Part shown: in pieces, positions 43,856-54,157 of the stretch
How the letters are laid out: each line of letters opens with the position of its first letter
Numbering within the stretch: position 1 is the stretch's first letter
Assembly (NCBI RefSeq): GCF_003116815.1
Contig: NZ_QDKQ01000056.1
Coordinates: forward strand, 62,001-126,000
Direction: 5' to 3'
Source: Caulobacter endophyticus
Lineage (GTDB): Bacteria; Pseudomonadota; Alphaproteobacteria; Caulobacterales; Caulobacteraceae
Length of the DNA: 64,000 nucleotides
Program-made: the position numbers and the translations under genes
Notes under the pieces: model-generated
The model's input: the letters and a program-made list of their open reading frames with translations, nothing else
Told to the model about the DNA's origin: nothing
Databases searched by the model: none

Positions 43856-44310
43856 GCCTTCTTCTCCCATCCGCGTTCGGCCTGCTGCCAGTACGAGACC
43901 GGATGGCCGGCCGCCTTGAACGCCTTCCAACGGCCCCGCGCCAGCCGCAGGGCCTCTTCGTCACGACCGTCGAACAGCAGGATGCAGCGGGCGAAACCGC
44001 CCAGGTCCCCCGGCTCGGCGCCGTCGAGCAGGAACAACGCATCGCCGCCGTTCGGGTTGTCCAGCGCGGTGCTCAGCAGCACCGGCTGGCGCTCGGCCAG
44101 CGGTTCTTCGGCCAGGCCGTGCGGCAGGAAGCTGTCGTCGCGAAAGGTCCAGAGGTGAGCGTCCAGCGCGTTGAGCCGCGCCGGATCCCCTCCCCTGACC
44201 AGAGCCTTCCAGCCGCGCCCCAGGGTCTTTTCCAACAGTTCGGGCAGCACCTGTTCGGCGCTGCTTCGCTCCAGGTGGTAGAACCAGATCTCGCAGGGCG
44301 CGGCCGACAT
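43852..44310 (-). CDS. holC: DNA polymerase III subunit chi
   Basis: Chi links the clamp loader to single-strand binding protein. The 152-residue protein reads CEIWFYHLERSSAEQVLPEL, LLEKTLGRGWKALVRGGDPA, LDAHLWTFRDDSFLPHGLAE, AERQPVLLSTALDNPNGGDA and ILLFDGRDEEALRLARGRWK, matching HolC from start to end, including the LWTF..SFLPH core. ATG 44310 lies 8 bases after the pepA stop. The pepA-holC pairing is common in proteobacteria and supports the call. Confidence 0.92.
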   Translation of the reverse strand: MSAAPCEIWFYHLERSSAEQVLPELLEKTLGRGWKALVRGGDPARLNALDAHLWTFRDDSFLPHGLAEEPLAERQPVLLSTALDNPNGGDALFLLDGAEPGDLGGFARCILLFDGRDEEALRLARGRWKAFKAAGHPVSYWQQAERGWEKKA

Positions 44311-44318
44311 GCGCAGCG

Positions 44319-45800
44319 TCAGCCTTCGTAGGCGTCGGCGACGAGGCGGTTGAGCAGGCGCACGCCGAAGCCCACCGCGCCGTCCGGCACGGTCGGGTCG
44401 GACGAGCCCTTGCGCCAGGCGGTCGAGGCGATGTCGAGGTGGGCCCACGGCACGCCATTGACGAAGCGCTGCAGGAACAAGCCCGCCGTGATCGAGCCGG
44501 CCGGGCGGCCGCCGATGTTCTTCATGTCGGCGATCGGGCTTTCGATCTGCTTCTCGTAGGCCTTGGGCAGCGGCAGGCGCCACAGCGGCTCGCGCTCGGC
44601 CTCGCCGGCGGCGAGCAGCTTTTCCGACAGGCCGTCGTTGTTGCTGAACAGGCCCGCATAGTCGTTGCCGAGCGAGATGATGATCGCGCCGGTCAGGGTG
44701 GCCAGGTCGACCATGAACTTCGGCTTGAAGCGGTCCTGCGTGTACCAGAGGGCGTCGGCCAGCACGAGGCGGCCTTCGGCGTCGGTATTGATGACCTCGA
44801 TCGTCTGGCCCGACATGGAGGTGACGACGTCGCCGGGACGCTGGGCGTTACCGTCGGGCATGTTCTCGACCAGGCCGAGCACGCCGATGGCGTTGACCTT
44901 GGCCTTGCGGCCGGCCAGGGCGTGCATGACGCCGGCCACGGCGGCAGCCCCGCCCATGTCCCACTTCATGTCTTCCATGCCCTCGGCGGGCTTGATCGAG
45001 ATGCCGCCGGTGTCGAAGCAGACACCCTTGCCGACGAAGGCGATCGGTTGGGCCGACTTGTCGGCCGCGCCGTTCCACCTGGCGATGACCAGCTGGCTTT
45101 CGCGGACGCTGCCCTGGCCGACGCCCAGCAGGCTGCCCATGCCCAGAGCGGCCATTTCCTTCTCGCCGAGAATCTCGACTTCGAGGCCCAGGCTCTCCAG
45201 GCCCTTCACGCGGGCGGCGAACTCTTCGGGATGCAGGATATTGGCCGGCTCGGAGACGAGATCGCGGCTGAACAGGATGGCGTCGGCCAGAGGCTCGAGC
45301 GCGGCGAAGGCCTTCTGGGCCTTGACAGGATCGGCGGCGGCGACCTTGACGGTGGCGACCGAGGGCTTCTTCTCGGCCTTCTCGGTGGTGCGATACCGGT
45401 CGAAGCGGTAGGCCGCCAGCTTGACGCCGAAGGCGACGCGCGCGGCGGTCTCGGCGTCGCCGCCCAGCTTGAGCAGCAGCTCGGTGACGCCCGAGGTCTT
45501 GACCGCGTTGTAGGCGTGGGCGGCGGCGATCTCGGCCGTCTCGGGCTCGACCGCGCCGGCGCCGTCGACGCCGACCACCACCACGCGGGCGGCGTCCAGG
45601 CCGGCCGGGGCGAGGATGTCGAGGACCTGGCCCTTGGCGCCGATGAATCGGCCGCCCGCCGCGGCGCGCACGATGGCGCCGCCCGCGGCCTCGTTGACGG
45701 CCTTGGCCTCGGGCGAAAGGGCGGCGGCCTCATAGGCCAGCACCGCCAAGGCGGCGGTGGCGCCGGCCTGGCTGTCGGCGGGGACGAACTCGATACGCAT
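44319..45800 (-). CDS. pepA: Leucyl aminopeptidase (cytosol aminopeptidase)
   Basis: A two-metal M17 peptidase. The 493-residue protein has the N-terminal regulatory domain and the catalytic domain with [20 protein letters not shown] (metal-binding Lys/Asp), [20 protein letters not shown], the signature [19 protein letters not shown] and [18 protein letters not shown]. The ATG at 45800 has AGGAG seven bases upstream. It forms an operon with holC and the I78 lipoprotein. The upstream 250 bases (45801-46050), shared with lptF, include a CGCGGCC/GGCCGCG hairpin at 45836-45856. Confidence 0.97.
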   Translation of the reverse strand: MRIEFVPADSQAGATAALAVLAYEAAALSPEAKAVNEAAGGAIVRAAAGGRFIGAKGQVLDILAPAGLDAARVVVVGVDGAGAVEPETAEIAAAHAYNAVKTSGVTELLLKLGGDAETAARVAFGVKLAAYRFDRYRTTEKAEKKPSVATVKVAAADPVKAQKAFAALEPLADAILFSRDLVSEPANILHPEEFAARVKGLESLGLEVEILGEKEMAALGMGSLLGVGQGSVRESQLVIARWNGAADKSAQPIAFVGKGVCFDTGGISIKPAEGMEDMKWDMGGAAAVAGVMHALAGRKAKVNAIGVLGLVENMPDGNAQRPGDVVTSMSGQTIEVINTDAEGRLVLADALWYTQDRFKPKFMVDLATLTGAIIISLGNDYAGLFSNNDGLSEKLLAAGEAEREPLWRLPLPKAYEKQIESPIADMKNIGGRPAGSITAGLFLQRFVNGVPWAHLDIASTAWRKGSSDPTVPDGAVGFGVRLLNRLVADAYEG

Positions 45801-46050
45801 GCAGCGCTCCTGGGAAGCGGGAGATCCCGTCGCGGCGCGGCCTTGAGAAGGCCGCGATCCGACGCGACAGGACGTGAACGCCCGGCATAGTCCATGCCGA
45901 TCCTTGGGAAAAGACCGTCGCCGTTCACAGCCCCGTCACGCCGTCCCACATGATGTCTTCGGTTGTGCCAAGCCGAGCCAGACGTGTAGAACACGCCTCA
46001 ACGCCGGGGTTCGCCGCGCGAATCCGTGAAGCCCCCGAAACACCCCCTGC

Positions 46051-47202
46051 ATGCGCCTGATCGAACGCTATCTCTTCCGACAGCTGGTCGGGCCGACCAT
46101 CCTGGCCACCGCGGCCCTGGCGGCCTTGGCCCTGTTGGCGCGCAGCCTTTCGGAATTCGACATCCTGATCGAGCAGCGCCAGACGGCGCTGATCTTCGCC
46201 AAGATGATCCTGCTGGCCCTGCCCCAGCTGCTCAACATCATCATGCCGATCGCGCTGTTCGTGGCCGCGCTGGTGGCGCTGAACCGTCTGCATACCGAGC
46301 AGGAGATCGTGGTCTGCTTCGCCGGCGGCATGAGCCGCTGGCGGGTGATCTCGCCGGCCATGCGGCTTTCGGTGTTCGCGGCCCTGATCTCGCTGGTGCT
46401 GGGCCTTTGGGCGCAGCCGTGGTCGGCGCGCCTGATCCGCGAGACCGCCTTCGACATGAAGACCGACCTGGCCTCGACCCTGGTGCGGCCAGGCGAGTTC
46501 ACCGAGCCCGGCCCGGGCCTGACGGTCTACGCCCAGTCGATCGACCGCGACAACCTGATCAAGAACCTGTTCATCCACCAGGAAAAGCCCAACGGCGGCT
46601 CGGTCACCTATACGGCGCGCGAGGGCGTGATCGCCAAGCGCAACGACCTGCCGGTGCTGATCATGCGCAAGGGCTCCAACCAGGAGTTCAACAGCGCGGG
46701 CGTGCTGAACTACCTGTCGTTCGAGGAATACGTGTTCGACCTGTCGACGCTGTTCCAGAGCGACGAGCTGCTGCACTACAAGATCGCCGACCGCTATCCG
46801 CACGAGCTGTTCTTCCCGGACATGACCCAGGAATGGGAGCAGCATAACCGGGTGAAGATGCTGGCCGAGGGCCACTCGCGCCTGGCCGGTCCCCTCTACA
46901 ACATCGCCATGATGGCCATGGCCCTGGCGGCCGTGATCGGCGGCTCGTTCAGCCGCATGGGCTATGGCAAGCGCATTGCCGCCGTCGGCGCGGCCGCGGC
47001 CGTCGTGCGGATCATGGGCTTTGGCGTGCAGGCGGCCTGCGACGACCAGGTCTGGCTGAACGTGCTGCAGTACGCCGTGCCCATCGCCGCCACCTGGTGG
47101 GGCCTGGCCCAGATCTTCCGCCAGAAGGTGCAGCGCTACGTGCCGATCGGCCAGACGGGCGGCCAGACGGGCGGCCTGCAGCCGCTGGGAGGCGTGTCGT
47201 GA
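46051..47202 (+). CDS. lptF: LPS export ABC transporter permease LptF
   Basis: LptF and LptG form the inner-membrane channel that extracts LPS for transport to the outer membrane. The 383-residue protein has the YjgP/YjgQ layout: MRLIERYLFRQLVGPTILAT with the first helix, further helices (LALPQLLNIIMPIALFVAAL; ALISLVLGLWAQPWSARLIR), a periplasmic beta-jellyroll (about 120-270) and helices at the C-terminus (PLYNIAMMAMALAAVIGGSF). No good ribosome site precedes the ATG. It overlaps lptG by four bases. Confidence 0.93.
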   Translation: MRLIERYLFRQLVGPTILATAALAALALLARSLSEFDILIEQRQTALIFAKMILLALPQLLNIIMPIALFVAALVALNRLHTEQEIVVCFAGGMSRWRVISPAMRLSVFAALISLVLGLWAQPWSARLIRETAFDMKTDLASTLVRPGEFTEPGPGLTVYAQSIDRDNLIKNLFIHQEKPNGGSVTYTAREGVIAKRNDLPVLIMRKGSNQEFNSAGVLNYLSFEEYVFDLSTLFQSDELLHYKIADRYPHELFFPDMTQEWEQHNRVKMLAEGHSRLAGPLYNIAMMAMALAAVIGGSFSRMGYGKRIAAVGAAAAVVRIMGFGVQAACDDQVWLNVLQYAVPIAATWWGLAQIFRQKVQRYVPIGQTGGQTGGLQPLGGVS

Positions 47203-48305
47203 TCGGCATCGGCATGCTCGAGCGCTATGTGCTGCGCAAGACGCTGGCCTCGCTGGGCGCGGCCCTGGCGGTGCTGGGCGCGCTGGTGATGCTGATCGCC
47301 TTCGTCGACATCACCCGCAACGTCGGCACGCGTTCGGAAGACGCGGGCTTTGGCCAGCTGCTGTACCTGACGATCCTGCAGGCCCCGGCCACGCTGCTGA
47401 CCCTGACGCCGTTCATCTTCCTGTTCGGCACCCTTGGCGCGTTCGTGGGCCTCAACCGCCGCAGCGAGCTGATCGCCATGCGCGCGGCCGGCGTCTCGGC
47501 CTGGCGCTTCATCCTGCCGGCGGCCTTCGCGGCCTTCGCCATGGGCGTGGTCACCGTCACCCTGCTGAACCCGCTGACCTCGGCGATGAGCGCGCGGTTC
47601 GAGACCGAGCGCGACGCCCTGCTGGCCGGCTACCTGAAGAACGCTCCCAAGGGCGCCTGGCTGCGCCAGGGCGACGACAAGCGCCAGATCGTCATCCGCG
47701 CCCGCATTCGCGACATGGTCGACGGCGCGGTCCGCCTGCGGGGCGTCTCGTTCTTCGTCTACGACGTCAAGCCGGACGGCAGCCTGGTGTTCACGCGCCG
47801 CTACGAAGCCGCTGAGGCCCGGCTGGAGCCCGGCTTCTGGCGCCTGACCGGCGTCAGCGAAGCCACGCCCGGCGCCGGCGCCCTGCGCTCGGAAAGCGCC
47901 TCGGTGCCGTCGGACCTGGACGAGCGCACCGCCGCCGACCGCTTCAAGAACCCGCAGGCCGTGGCTTTCTGGCGCCTGCCCGAGACCATCGCCCGCACCG
48001 AAACCGCCGGTTTCTCGGCCACGCCGTTCAAGATGCGCCTGCAGCAGATGCTGGCCACGCCGCTGCTGTTCGCGGCCATGTCGGTGCTGGCGGCGGCGTT
48101 CTCGCTGCGCCTGATGCGCCTTGGGGGCCTGGCCGCCCTCGCCGGCTCTGGCGTCGCGCTCGGCTTCGGGTTCTTCTTCTTCAACGAACTGTGCGGCGCG
48201 CTGGGCAAGGCCGACGTCCTGGGGCCTGTCCTGGCCTCCTGGACTCCTCCGGTGGCGGCGCTTTTGGCGGGGCTGACCCTGCTTTGCTATACCGAGGATG
48301 GTTGA
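47199..48305 (+). CDS. lptG: LPS export ABC transporter permease LptG
   Basis: Partner of LptF. The 368-residue protein starts with GTG 47199 (MIGIGMLERYVLRKTLASLG), overlapping the lptF stop; ATG 47214 is an alternative. Membrane helices are seen at about 20-40, 65-90, 110-130, and three near the C-terminus (LATPLLFAAMSVLAAAFSLR; ALAGSGVALGFGFFFFNELC; LASWTPPVAALLAGLTLLCY). The periplasmic domain lies between. The lptD start overlaps its end by eight bases, so the three genes are coupled. Confidence 0.93.
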   Translation: MIGIGMLERYVLRKTLASLGAALAVLGALVMLIAFVDITRNVGTRSEDAGFGQLLYLTILQAPATLLTLTPFIFLFGTLGAFVGLNRRSELIAMRAAGVSAWRFILPAAFAAFAMGVVTVTLLNPLTSAMSARFETERDALLAGYLKNAPKGAWLRQGDDKRQIVIRARIRDMVDGAVRLRGVSFFVYDVKPDGSLVFTRRYEAAEARLEPGFWRLTGVSEATPGAGALRSESASVPSDLDERTAADRFKNPQAVAFWRLPETIARTETAGFSATPFKMRLQQMLATPLLFAAMSVLAAAFSLRLMRLGGLAALAGSGVALGFGFFFFNELCGALGKADVLGPVLASWTPPVAALLAGLTLLCYTEDG

Positions 48306-50745
48306 GTCTGTGACGCCGGCATCGAGGCCCCTGATGATCGATCTAAGCCCTGCGCCGGGCGCGGCGGTTCGCAAGCTGCTGATGGCGGGCGTCGCCTGGC
48401 TGGCCGTCGCCGCCGCAAGCGGCGTCGCGCACGCCCAGCAGCCGCTGGCGACCATTCCGCAGGTCCCCGCCGCCCCGGCGGCGGCCGACGACGGCCTGGG
48501 CGACGACGGCTACTACCTGGAATCCGACCTGCTGATCCGCGACGACGCGTCCAAGACGATGACGGCGCGCGGCTCGGTCGAGGTGCGCTCCCAGGGCCGC
48601 ACCCTGCGCGCCCAGGAGGTGATCTACGACACCAGCACCGGGGTGGTGACCGCCCACGGCAAGGTCTCGCTGATCAATGCCGACGGCACGGCCCAGTTCG
48701 CCGACGACCTGACGCTGGACAAGGACATGCGCGCCGGCTTCGCGCGCAACTTCTCCACGCGCCTGGACCAGAACGTGAAGATCGCCGCGGCCACGGCGAT
48801 CCGCCGCAACGAGGAAGTCACCGAGCTCAACCAGGCGATCTACACCCCGTGCGACGTCTGCGCCGAGAAGCCGACGCCGACCTGGTCGATCGAAGCCGAC
48901 AAGGTGGTGCAGGATAAGAAGCGCCAGATCGTCTACTACCATGGCGCCAAGATCCGCCTGTGGGGCGCGCCGCTGCTCTACCTGCCGCTGTTCTGGCACC
49001 CCGACCCGCAGGCTCCGCGCAGCTCGGGCTTCCTGACGCCGAAGGTGGGCCTGTCGCAGCGCCGAGGCCTGTCCTACCAGCAGCCCTACCTACAGGTGAT
49101 CTCGCCCTCCCAGGACGTGATCATCAGCCCACAGATCAACACGAAGGTTAACCCCTTCGTCAACGTCAACTACCGCAAGCGTTTCTACTCGGGCATGCTC
49201 GAGGCGCGCATGGGGGCGACGTACGAGAAGGAGTTCGACAACCGGGGCAACCGCTTCGGCGACGCGACCACCCGCAGCTACATACTGGCCAAGGGCGCGT
49301 TCGACATCGACGACAAGTGGAAGTGGGGCTTCAGCGCCGAGCGCGCCTCCGACGCCCTGCTCTTCGACAAGTACGACATCAACGACGTCTACGCCCAACG
49401 CGGCCTGTTCACGAGCGAAGATCGCCGCCTGACGTCGCAGATCTACACCTCGCGGCAGGACGCCCGCTCGTGGCTGTCGATCTCGGCCGTGTCGGTGCAG
49501 GGCCTGCGCGTCGTGGGTACGGACGCGACGACCGGCATCGGCAACAAGTTCGAGAACAGCGGCGCCTTCCCGGTGATCGGCCCCCTGGTCGAAGGCCGCT
49601 GGGAACCGGAATCGCCGGTGCTGTTCGGCCGCCTGCGCCTGCAGGGTTCGGGCGTGCTGCTCAACCGCTCGGAATCGCAGTTCGGCGAAGCGCCCTACTA
49701 CGGCACCATGGCCGCGTACAGCCACCAGGAAGGCGTCGACAGCGCCCGCGGCAGCGTCCAGGCCGACTGGCGCGCCAGCGCCGTGGTCGGACCGGGCCTG
49801 CGGATCCAGCCGTTCGCCCAGGCCCGCGCCGACGCCTACAAGATCAAGGGCATCTACCTGACGACCGAGGCCATGGCCGCGGGCGACGACGCCTCGGTCA
49901 ACTATTCGCGCACCATGGGCGTGGCCGGGGTCGACCTCAGCCTGCCGCTCTACAAGGGCCTCAAGAAGGGCGGCAGCGTCATCCTCGAACCGCTGGTGCA
50001 GATCGCCACGGGTTCGGACAGCTCCAGCGTGCCGGTGGTGGTCGCCCGCAACGGGACCACGACCTATCTCTACAATGAGGACAGCTCGGCCTTCGAGTTC
50101 GACGAAACCAACCTCTTCCGCACCAACAAGTCGCCGGGCTTCGACCTCTACGAAGGCGGCACGCGGATGAACGTGGGCGGCCGGGCAACCTTCAACACCG
50201 CCGACGGCCGTGGCGGCAGCGTGCTGGTGGGCCGCAGCTTCCGCACCGAATACGACCCGCTGCTGCCCTCGCGCACCGGCCTGCAGGACAAGTCGTCCGA
50301 CTGGATCGTGGCCGCCACGGTCACCCCGGTGCAGGGAATCAACGCCTATGTCCGCACGCGCCTGGACTCCGACACCACCAAGATCAATCGCCTGGAAACC
50401 GGCGCCGACGCCTACACCCAGCGGATCCAGGGTTCGTTCCGCTACCTGAAGGACAACGTCGACTCCAACGGCGAGCGGCAGGAAAACTTCGAGGCCCGCG
50501 GCCAGCTGAAGCTGACCAGCAAGTGGGCCCTGACGGCCTTCGGCCAGCTCGACCTGGTGGCCGAGACCTGGCGCCGCCGCGACCTCGGCGTGGCCTATAC
50601 GGACGATTGCATCCGCATCGACATCATCTACCAACAGGAAGACCGCTATAGCTCGACGGTGACGGGGCTGCGGCTCCAGCCTGACCGCTCGGTCGTCGTG
50701 CGCCTAACCCTCGCCACATTGGGTGATACAGGGTACAGCGACTAA
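48298..50745 (+). CDS. lptD: LPS-assembly protein LptD
   Basis: LptD is the outer-membrane barrel that inserts LPS into the outer leaflet. The 815-residue protein has a signal peptide (KLLMAGVAWLAVAAASGVAH cleaved near AQQ), the OstA-like jellyroll (MTARGSVEVRSQGRTLRAQE; VIYDTSTGVVTAHGKVSLIN), the CDVCAEKPTPTWSIEA segment and a large barrel domain with IWGxPLLYLP-like GAPLLYLPLFWHPDP. ATG 48298 overlaps lptG; ATG 48334 is also possible and closer to the signal sequence. It is followed by surA, whose product helps fold LptD. Confidence 0.95.
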   Translation: MVESVTPASRPLMIDLSPAPGAAVRKLLMAGVAWLAVAAASGVAHAQQPLATIPQVPAAPAAADDGLGDDGYYLESDLLIRDDASKTMTARGSVEVRSQGRTLRAQEVIYDTSTGVVTAHGKVSLINADGTAQFADDLTLDKDMRAGFARNFSTRLDQNVKIAAATAIRRNEEVTELNQAIYTPCDVCAEKPTPTWSIEADKVVQDKKRQIVYYHGAKIRLWGAPLLYLPLFWHPDPQAPRSSGFLTPKVGLSQRRGLSYQQPYLQVISPSQDVIISPQINTKVNPFVNVNYRKRFYSGMLEARMGATYEKEFDNRGNRFGDATTRSYILAKGAFDIDDKWKWGFSAERASDALLFDKYDINDVYAQRGLFTSEDRRLTSQIYTSRQDARSWLSISAVSVQGLRVVGTDATTGIGNKFENSGAFPVIGPLVEGRWEPESPVLFGRLRLQGSGVLLNRSESQFGEAPYYGTMAAYSHQEGVDSARGSVQADWRASAVVGPGLRIQPFAQARADAYKIKGIYLTTEAMAAGDDASVNYSRTMGVAGVDLSLPLYKGLKKGGSVILEPLVQIATGSDSSSVPVVVARNGTTTYLYNEDSSAFEFDETNLFRTNKSPGFDLYEGGTRMNVGGRATFNTADGRGGSVLVGRSFRTEYDPLLPSRTGLQDKSSDWIVAATVTPVQGINAYVRTRLDSDTTKINRLETGADAYTQRIQGSFRYLKDNVDSNGERQENFEARGQLKLTSKWALTAFGQLDLVAETWRRRDLGVAYTDDCIRIDIIYQQEDRYSSTVTGLRLQPDRSVVVRLTLATLGDTGYSD

Positions 50746-50900
50746 GCAATCCAACGTCCGGGGGGACGTGCGGGCGTCCGCACGCGTCCCCGTGACGCAT
50801 CGAGACGCGGCCGCTCACGGTCTACCGGAAGGTCGTCGCGTCAAAGACATTGAAATCGAGGCCAGCCGCCAGGCCGGGCTCCAGAGGAACGACACTACCC

Positions 50901-52241
50901 ATGCGGTCTGCGCGTAGCGTGACGACATTTGCGGCCAGCGCCGCGTCCATCCTCGCCCTGACCGTGGCGGGCTTCCCCGCCCAGGCCCGTCAGGCCACGC
51001 CCCTGGTCGACGCCCCTCCGGCCGCCGCCGAGCCTCGCGCCAATCCGCTGTCGGAAAGCGTCGCGGCCGTGGTCAACGACGACATCGTCTCGTCCTACGA
51101 TCTGATGCAGCGCATGCGCCTGCTGATGGTGACCTCGGGCCTGCAGCCCACCCAGGAAAACCTGCCGCAGCTGGAGCAGGAAGCCCTGCGCTCGCTGATC
51201 GACGAGCACGTCCAGATGCAGGAACTGCGTCGGGTCGAGCGCGAGCAGAAGATCACGATCATTTCGACCGACAAGGAAGTCGACGAAGAGATCGAGAACA
51301 TCGCCCAGGGCAACAAGATGAACGCCCAGCAGCTGCTGGCCAGCCTGTCGGCCCAGGGCGTCAGCGCCGACACCTGGCGCGCCCAGATCCGCGCGGAGAC
51401 CAGCTGGCAGAACTGGATCAGCGGCCGCTACGGCTCGCGCCTGCGGATCGGCGAAGACCAGATCAAGGCCTTCCAGCGCCGCATGGCCGAGTCGGCCAGC
51501 AAGCCGCAGTACCAGGTCAGCGAAGTGTTCATCGACGCCGTGCGCGTCGGCGGCGCCGAGGTGGCCCTGAACGGCGCCCGCCAGCTGGTGACCCAGATGC
51601 AGCAGGGCGCGCCGTTCGCGGCCGTGGCCCGTCAGTTCTCGGCCGCCGCGACGGCGGCCAACGGCGGCGACGCCGGCTGGGTCAGCCCGGGCGAGATGCC
51701 GGCCGAGGTCGACGCGGCGCTCGAACAGCTGCGCCCCGGCCAGCTGTCGGCCCCGATCCAAGTCAAGGACGGCGTCTACATCGTCTATCTGCGCGACAAG
51801 CGCTCGGGCGCCAAGGCGACCCTGGTCGACCTGAAACAGGTGGCCGTGGCCCTGCCCAAGGACGCCCCTGAAACCGACGTGCAGGCCGCCACCGCTCTGC
51901 TGGCCGGCCTGAAGCCCAAGCTGACCAGCTGCCAGACGCTGGAAGCCGAAGCCGGCAAGGTGAGCGGCGTCGTGGCCGGCGACCTCGGCGAGGCCGAGAT
52001 CGGCGACCTGGCCCCGTCGTTCCAGGAAGCCGCCAACGCCCTGAACATCGGCCAGGTGTCGGATCCGATCCGCACGGACGCCGGCCTGCACCTGATCGCG
52101 GTGTGCGGCAAGCGCCAGTCGGGCGGCGGCGCCCCGTCTCACGACCAGATCGAAAATCGTCTTAAGGGTCAGCAACTTGCGCTGATCTCCAAACGTTATC
52201 TGCGAGACCTGCGCAACTCCGCCACCATCGAGACCCGGTGA
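50901..52241 (+). CDS. surA: SurA-like periplasmic peptidyl-prolyl isomerase/chaperone
   Basis: SurA escorts barrel proteins such as LptD through the periplasm. The 446-residue protein starts at ATG 50901 with AGAGGAA upstream; it has a signal peptide (SVTTFAASAASILALTVAGF cleaved after PAQA), the SurA N-terminal domain with SVAAVVNDDIVSSYDLMQRM, and a parvulin domain (QYQVSEVFIDAV ... GGDAGWVSPGEMPAEVDAAL ... VKDGVYIVYLRDKR). A second, degenerate parvulin-like part ends with TDAGLHLIAVCGKR. Its position between lptD and pdxA is typical for SurA. Confidence 0.93.
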   Translation: MRSARSVTTFAASAASILALTVAGFPAQARQATPLVDAPPAAAEPRANPLSESVAAVVNDDIVSSYDLMQRMRLLMVTSGLQPTQENLPQLEQEALRSLIDEHVQMQELRRVEREQKITIISTDKEVDEEIENIAQGNKMNAQQLLASLSAQGVSADTWRAQIRAETSWQNWISGRYGSRLRIGEDQIKAFQRRMAESASKPQYQVSEVFIDAVRVGGAEVALNGARQLVTQMQQGAPFAAVARQFSAAATAANGGDAGWVSPGEMPAEVDAALEQLRPGQLSAPIQVKDGVYIVYLRDKRSGAKATLVDLKQVAVALPKDAPETDVQAATALLAGLKPKLTSCQTLEAEAGKVSGVVAGDLGEAEIGDLAPSFQEAANALNIGQVSDPIRTDAGLHLIAVCGKRQSGGGAPSHDQIENRLKGQQLALISKRYLRDLRNSATIETR

Positions 52242-53239
52242 AGACAGACACCCTGGCCCTGAGCGTCGGCGATCCCGCCGGCGTCGGGCCCGAAATCATC
52301 GCCAAGGCCTGGGCCGCCCTCCGCGAAAGCGGCCCGGTTTTCATGGCCGTCGGCGACCTCCAGAGCCTGGCCGCCGCCGGCGGCGGTGTGAAGGTGCGGC
52401 CCGTGACCGGGCCGGCCGAGGCCGCCCAGGTGTTTCCTGAGGCCCTGCCGGTTCTGGACGTGCCCCTGCAATCGCCCGTGGTGGCCGGCAAGCCCTCCAG
52501 CGCCCACGCTCCCCAGATCATCCGCTGCATCGAGACGGGCGTGGGCCTGGCGCTTTCGGGCGCCGTCGCTGGCCTGGTCACCGCTCCCATCGCCAAGGCT
52601 CCGCTGTACGAGGCCGGCTTCAAGTTTCCCGGCCATACCGAGTTCCTCGCCGAGCTGACCGCCCCCGTCCCGTTTGAGGGCGCGCGCGGGCCGGTGATGA
52701 TGCTGACCGCCGGCGACCTGCGCGCCACCCTGGTGACCATCCACCAGTCGGTGGGCAGCGTGCCGTCCTCGCTGAGCGTGCCGCGCATCGTCGAGGCGGG
52801 CCTGGTCACCGCCCAGGCCATCAAGACCGATTTCGGGATCGCCGCGCCGCGCCTGGCCGTGGCCGCGCTGAACCCTCACGCCGGCGAAGGCGGCGCCCTG
52901 GGCCGCGAGGAAATCGAGACGATCATCCCGGCGGTCGAGATCCTGCGCGCGCGCGGCGTGGACGCCCGCGGTCCCGCCCCCGCCGACAGCCTGTTCCACG
53001 CCGACGCCCGGGCGACCTACGACGCGGTGCTGTGCATGTACCACGACCAGGCCCTGATCCCGGTGAAGATGCTCGACTTCTGGGGCGGGGTGAACGTGAC
53101 CCTGGGCCTGCCGATCGTGCGCACCTCGCCCGACCACGGCACCGGATTCGACATCGCCGGGCGCGGGATCGCCCGCCCCGACAGCCTGATCGCGGCCATT
53201 CGGCTTGCGGCCGAGATCGCCGCGCGGCGCAACGCCTAG
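52238..53239 (+). CDS. pdxA: 4-hydroxythreonine-4-phosphate dehydrogenase
   Basis: PdxA acts in pyridoxal 5'-phosphate synthesis. The 333-residue protein starts with GTG 52238, overlapping the surA stop. Motifs are LALSVGDPAGVGPEIIAKAW, APIAKAPLYEAGFKFPGHTE with the metal-binding His, LNPHAGEGGALGREEIETII and MYHDQALIPVKMLDFWGGVN, then RTSPDHGTGFDIAGRG. These are complete PdxA signatures. It belongs to the surA-pdxA-rsmA cluster found in many proteobacteria. Confidence 0.97.
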   Translation: MKTDTLALSVGDPAGVGPEIIAKAWAALRESGPVFMAVGDLQSLAAAGGGVKVRPVTGPAEAAQVFPEALPVLDVPLQSPVVAGKPSSAHAPQIIRCIETGVGLALSGAVAGLVTAPIAKAPLYEAGFKFPGHTEFLAELTAPVPFEGARGPVMMLTAGDLRATLVTIHQSVGSVPSSLSVPRIVEAGLVTAQAIKTDFGIAAPRLAVAALNPHAGEGGALGREEIETIIPAVEILRARGVDARGPAPADSLFHADARATYDAVLCMYHDQALIPVKMLDFWGGVNVTLGLPIVRTSPDHGTGFDIAGRGIARPDSLIAAIRLAAEIAARRNA

Positions 53240-53271
53240 GCTTTCGACGGTTTTGCCTCTAGAGGGAGGCG

Positions 53272-54105
53272 ATGACGACCCCTTCCCTCGCCGACCTGCC
53301 GCCGCTGCGTGAAGCGCTGGAGCGCCACGGCCTGCTGGCCCGCAAGAGCTTCGGCCAGCACTTCCTGCTCGACCTCAACATCACCCGCAAGATCGCGCGC
53401 CTGGCGGAAGTCGGCGAAGGCGACACGGTGATCGAGGTGGGCCCCGGCCCCGGCGGCCTGACGCGGGCCCTGCTGGAGACCGGCGCCAGGGTGGTGGCGG
53501 TCGAGAAGGACAGCCGCTTCCTGCCGCTGCTGGGCGAACTGGCCGACGCCGCCGACGGCCGCCTGACCCTGGTCGAGGGCGACGCACTGCGGGCCGACAT
53601 GGCCGCTCTGGCTCAGGGCGGTCCGGCGCACATGGTCTCGAACCTGCCTTACAACGTCGGCACCCAGCTGCTGATCAACTGGCTGACGGGGCCGTTCCGG
53701 CCGCTGTCGATGACCCTGATGTTCCAGAAGGAGGTCGCCGACCGCATCGCCGCCCAAGAGGACGACGACGCCTACGGGCGCCTGGCGGTGCTATCCCAGA
53801 CCGTCTGCAGCGCCAGGGTGGTCATGGACCTGCCGGCCCGCGCCTTCACCCCGCCGCCCAAGGTGGCCTCGGCGGTGGCCCGCCTCGTGCCGCTGGAGCC
53901 CGCGCCGGACAAGGCGCTGGTCTCGGCCCTGGAACGGGTGACGGCGGCCGCGTTCGGCCAGCGCCGCAAGATGCTGCGCTCCAGCCTCAAGCCGATCGGC
54001 GGCGGCGCCTTGTGCGAAGCGGCAGGCATAGACCCTGACGCCCGGGCCGAGACCATCCCCATCGAAGGCTTCCAGGCCCTGGCCGCGGCGCTGCTGAAGG
54101 CCTGA
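53272..54105 (+). CDS. rsmA: 16S rRNA (adenine1518/1519-N6)-dimethyltransferase
   Basis: RsmA (KsgA) dimethylates two adenines near the 3' end of 16S rRNA. The 277-residue protein has [20 protein letters not shown], the SAM loop [34 protein letters not shown] and the catalytic NLPY motif [18 protein letters not shown]. The AGAGGGAGG ribosome site is five bases before ATG 53272. It is the last gene of the lptF-rsmA run, 32 bases after pdxA. Confidence 0.97.
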   Translation: MTTPSLADLPPLREALERHGLLARKSFGQHFLLDLNITRKIARLAEVGEGDTVIEVGPGPGGLTRALLETGARVVAVEKDSRFLPLLGELADAADGRLTLVEGDALRADMAALAQGGPAHMVSNLPYNVGTQLLINWLTGPFRPLSMTLMFQKEVADRIAAQEDDDAYGRLAVLSQTVCSARVVMDLPARAFTPPPKVASAVARLVPLEPAPDKALVSALERVTAAAFGQRRKMLRSSLKPIGGGALCEAAGIDPDARAETIPIEGFQALAAALLKA

Positions 54106-54157
54106 GACGGCTCCACCACGGCTTGCATTCGCCGACAGGTGGAGGAATCTTCACCAC

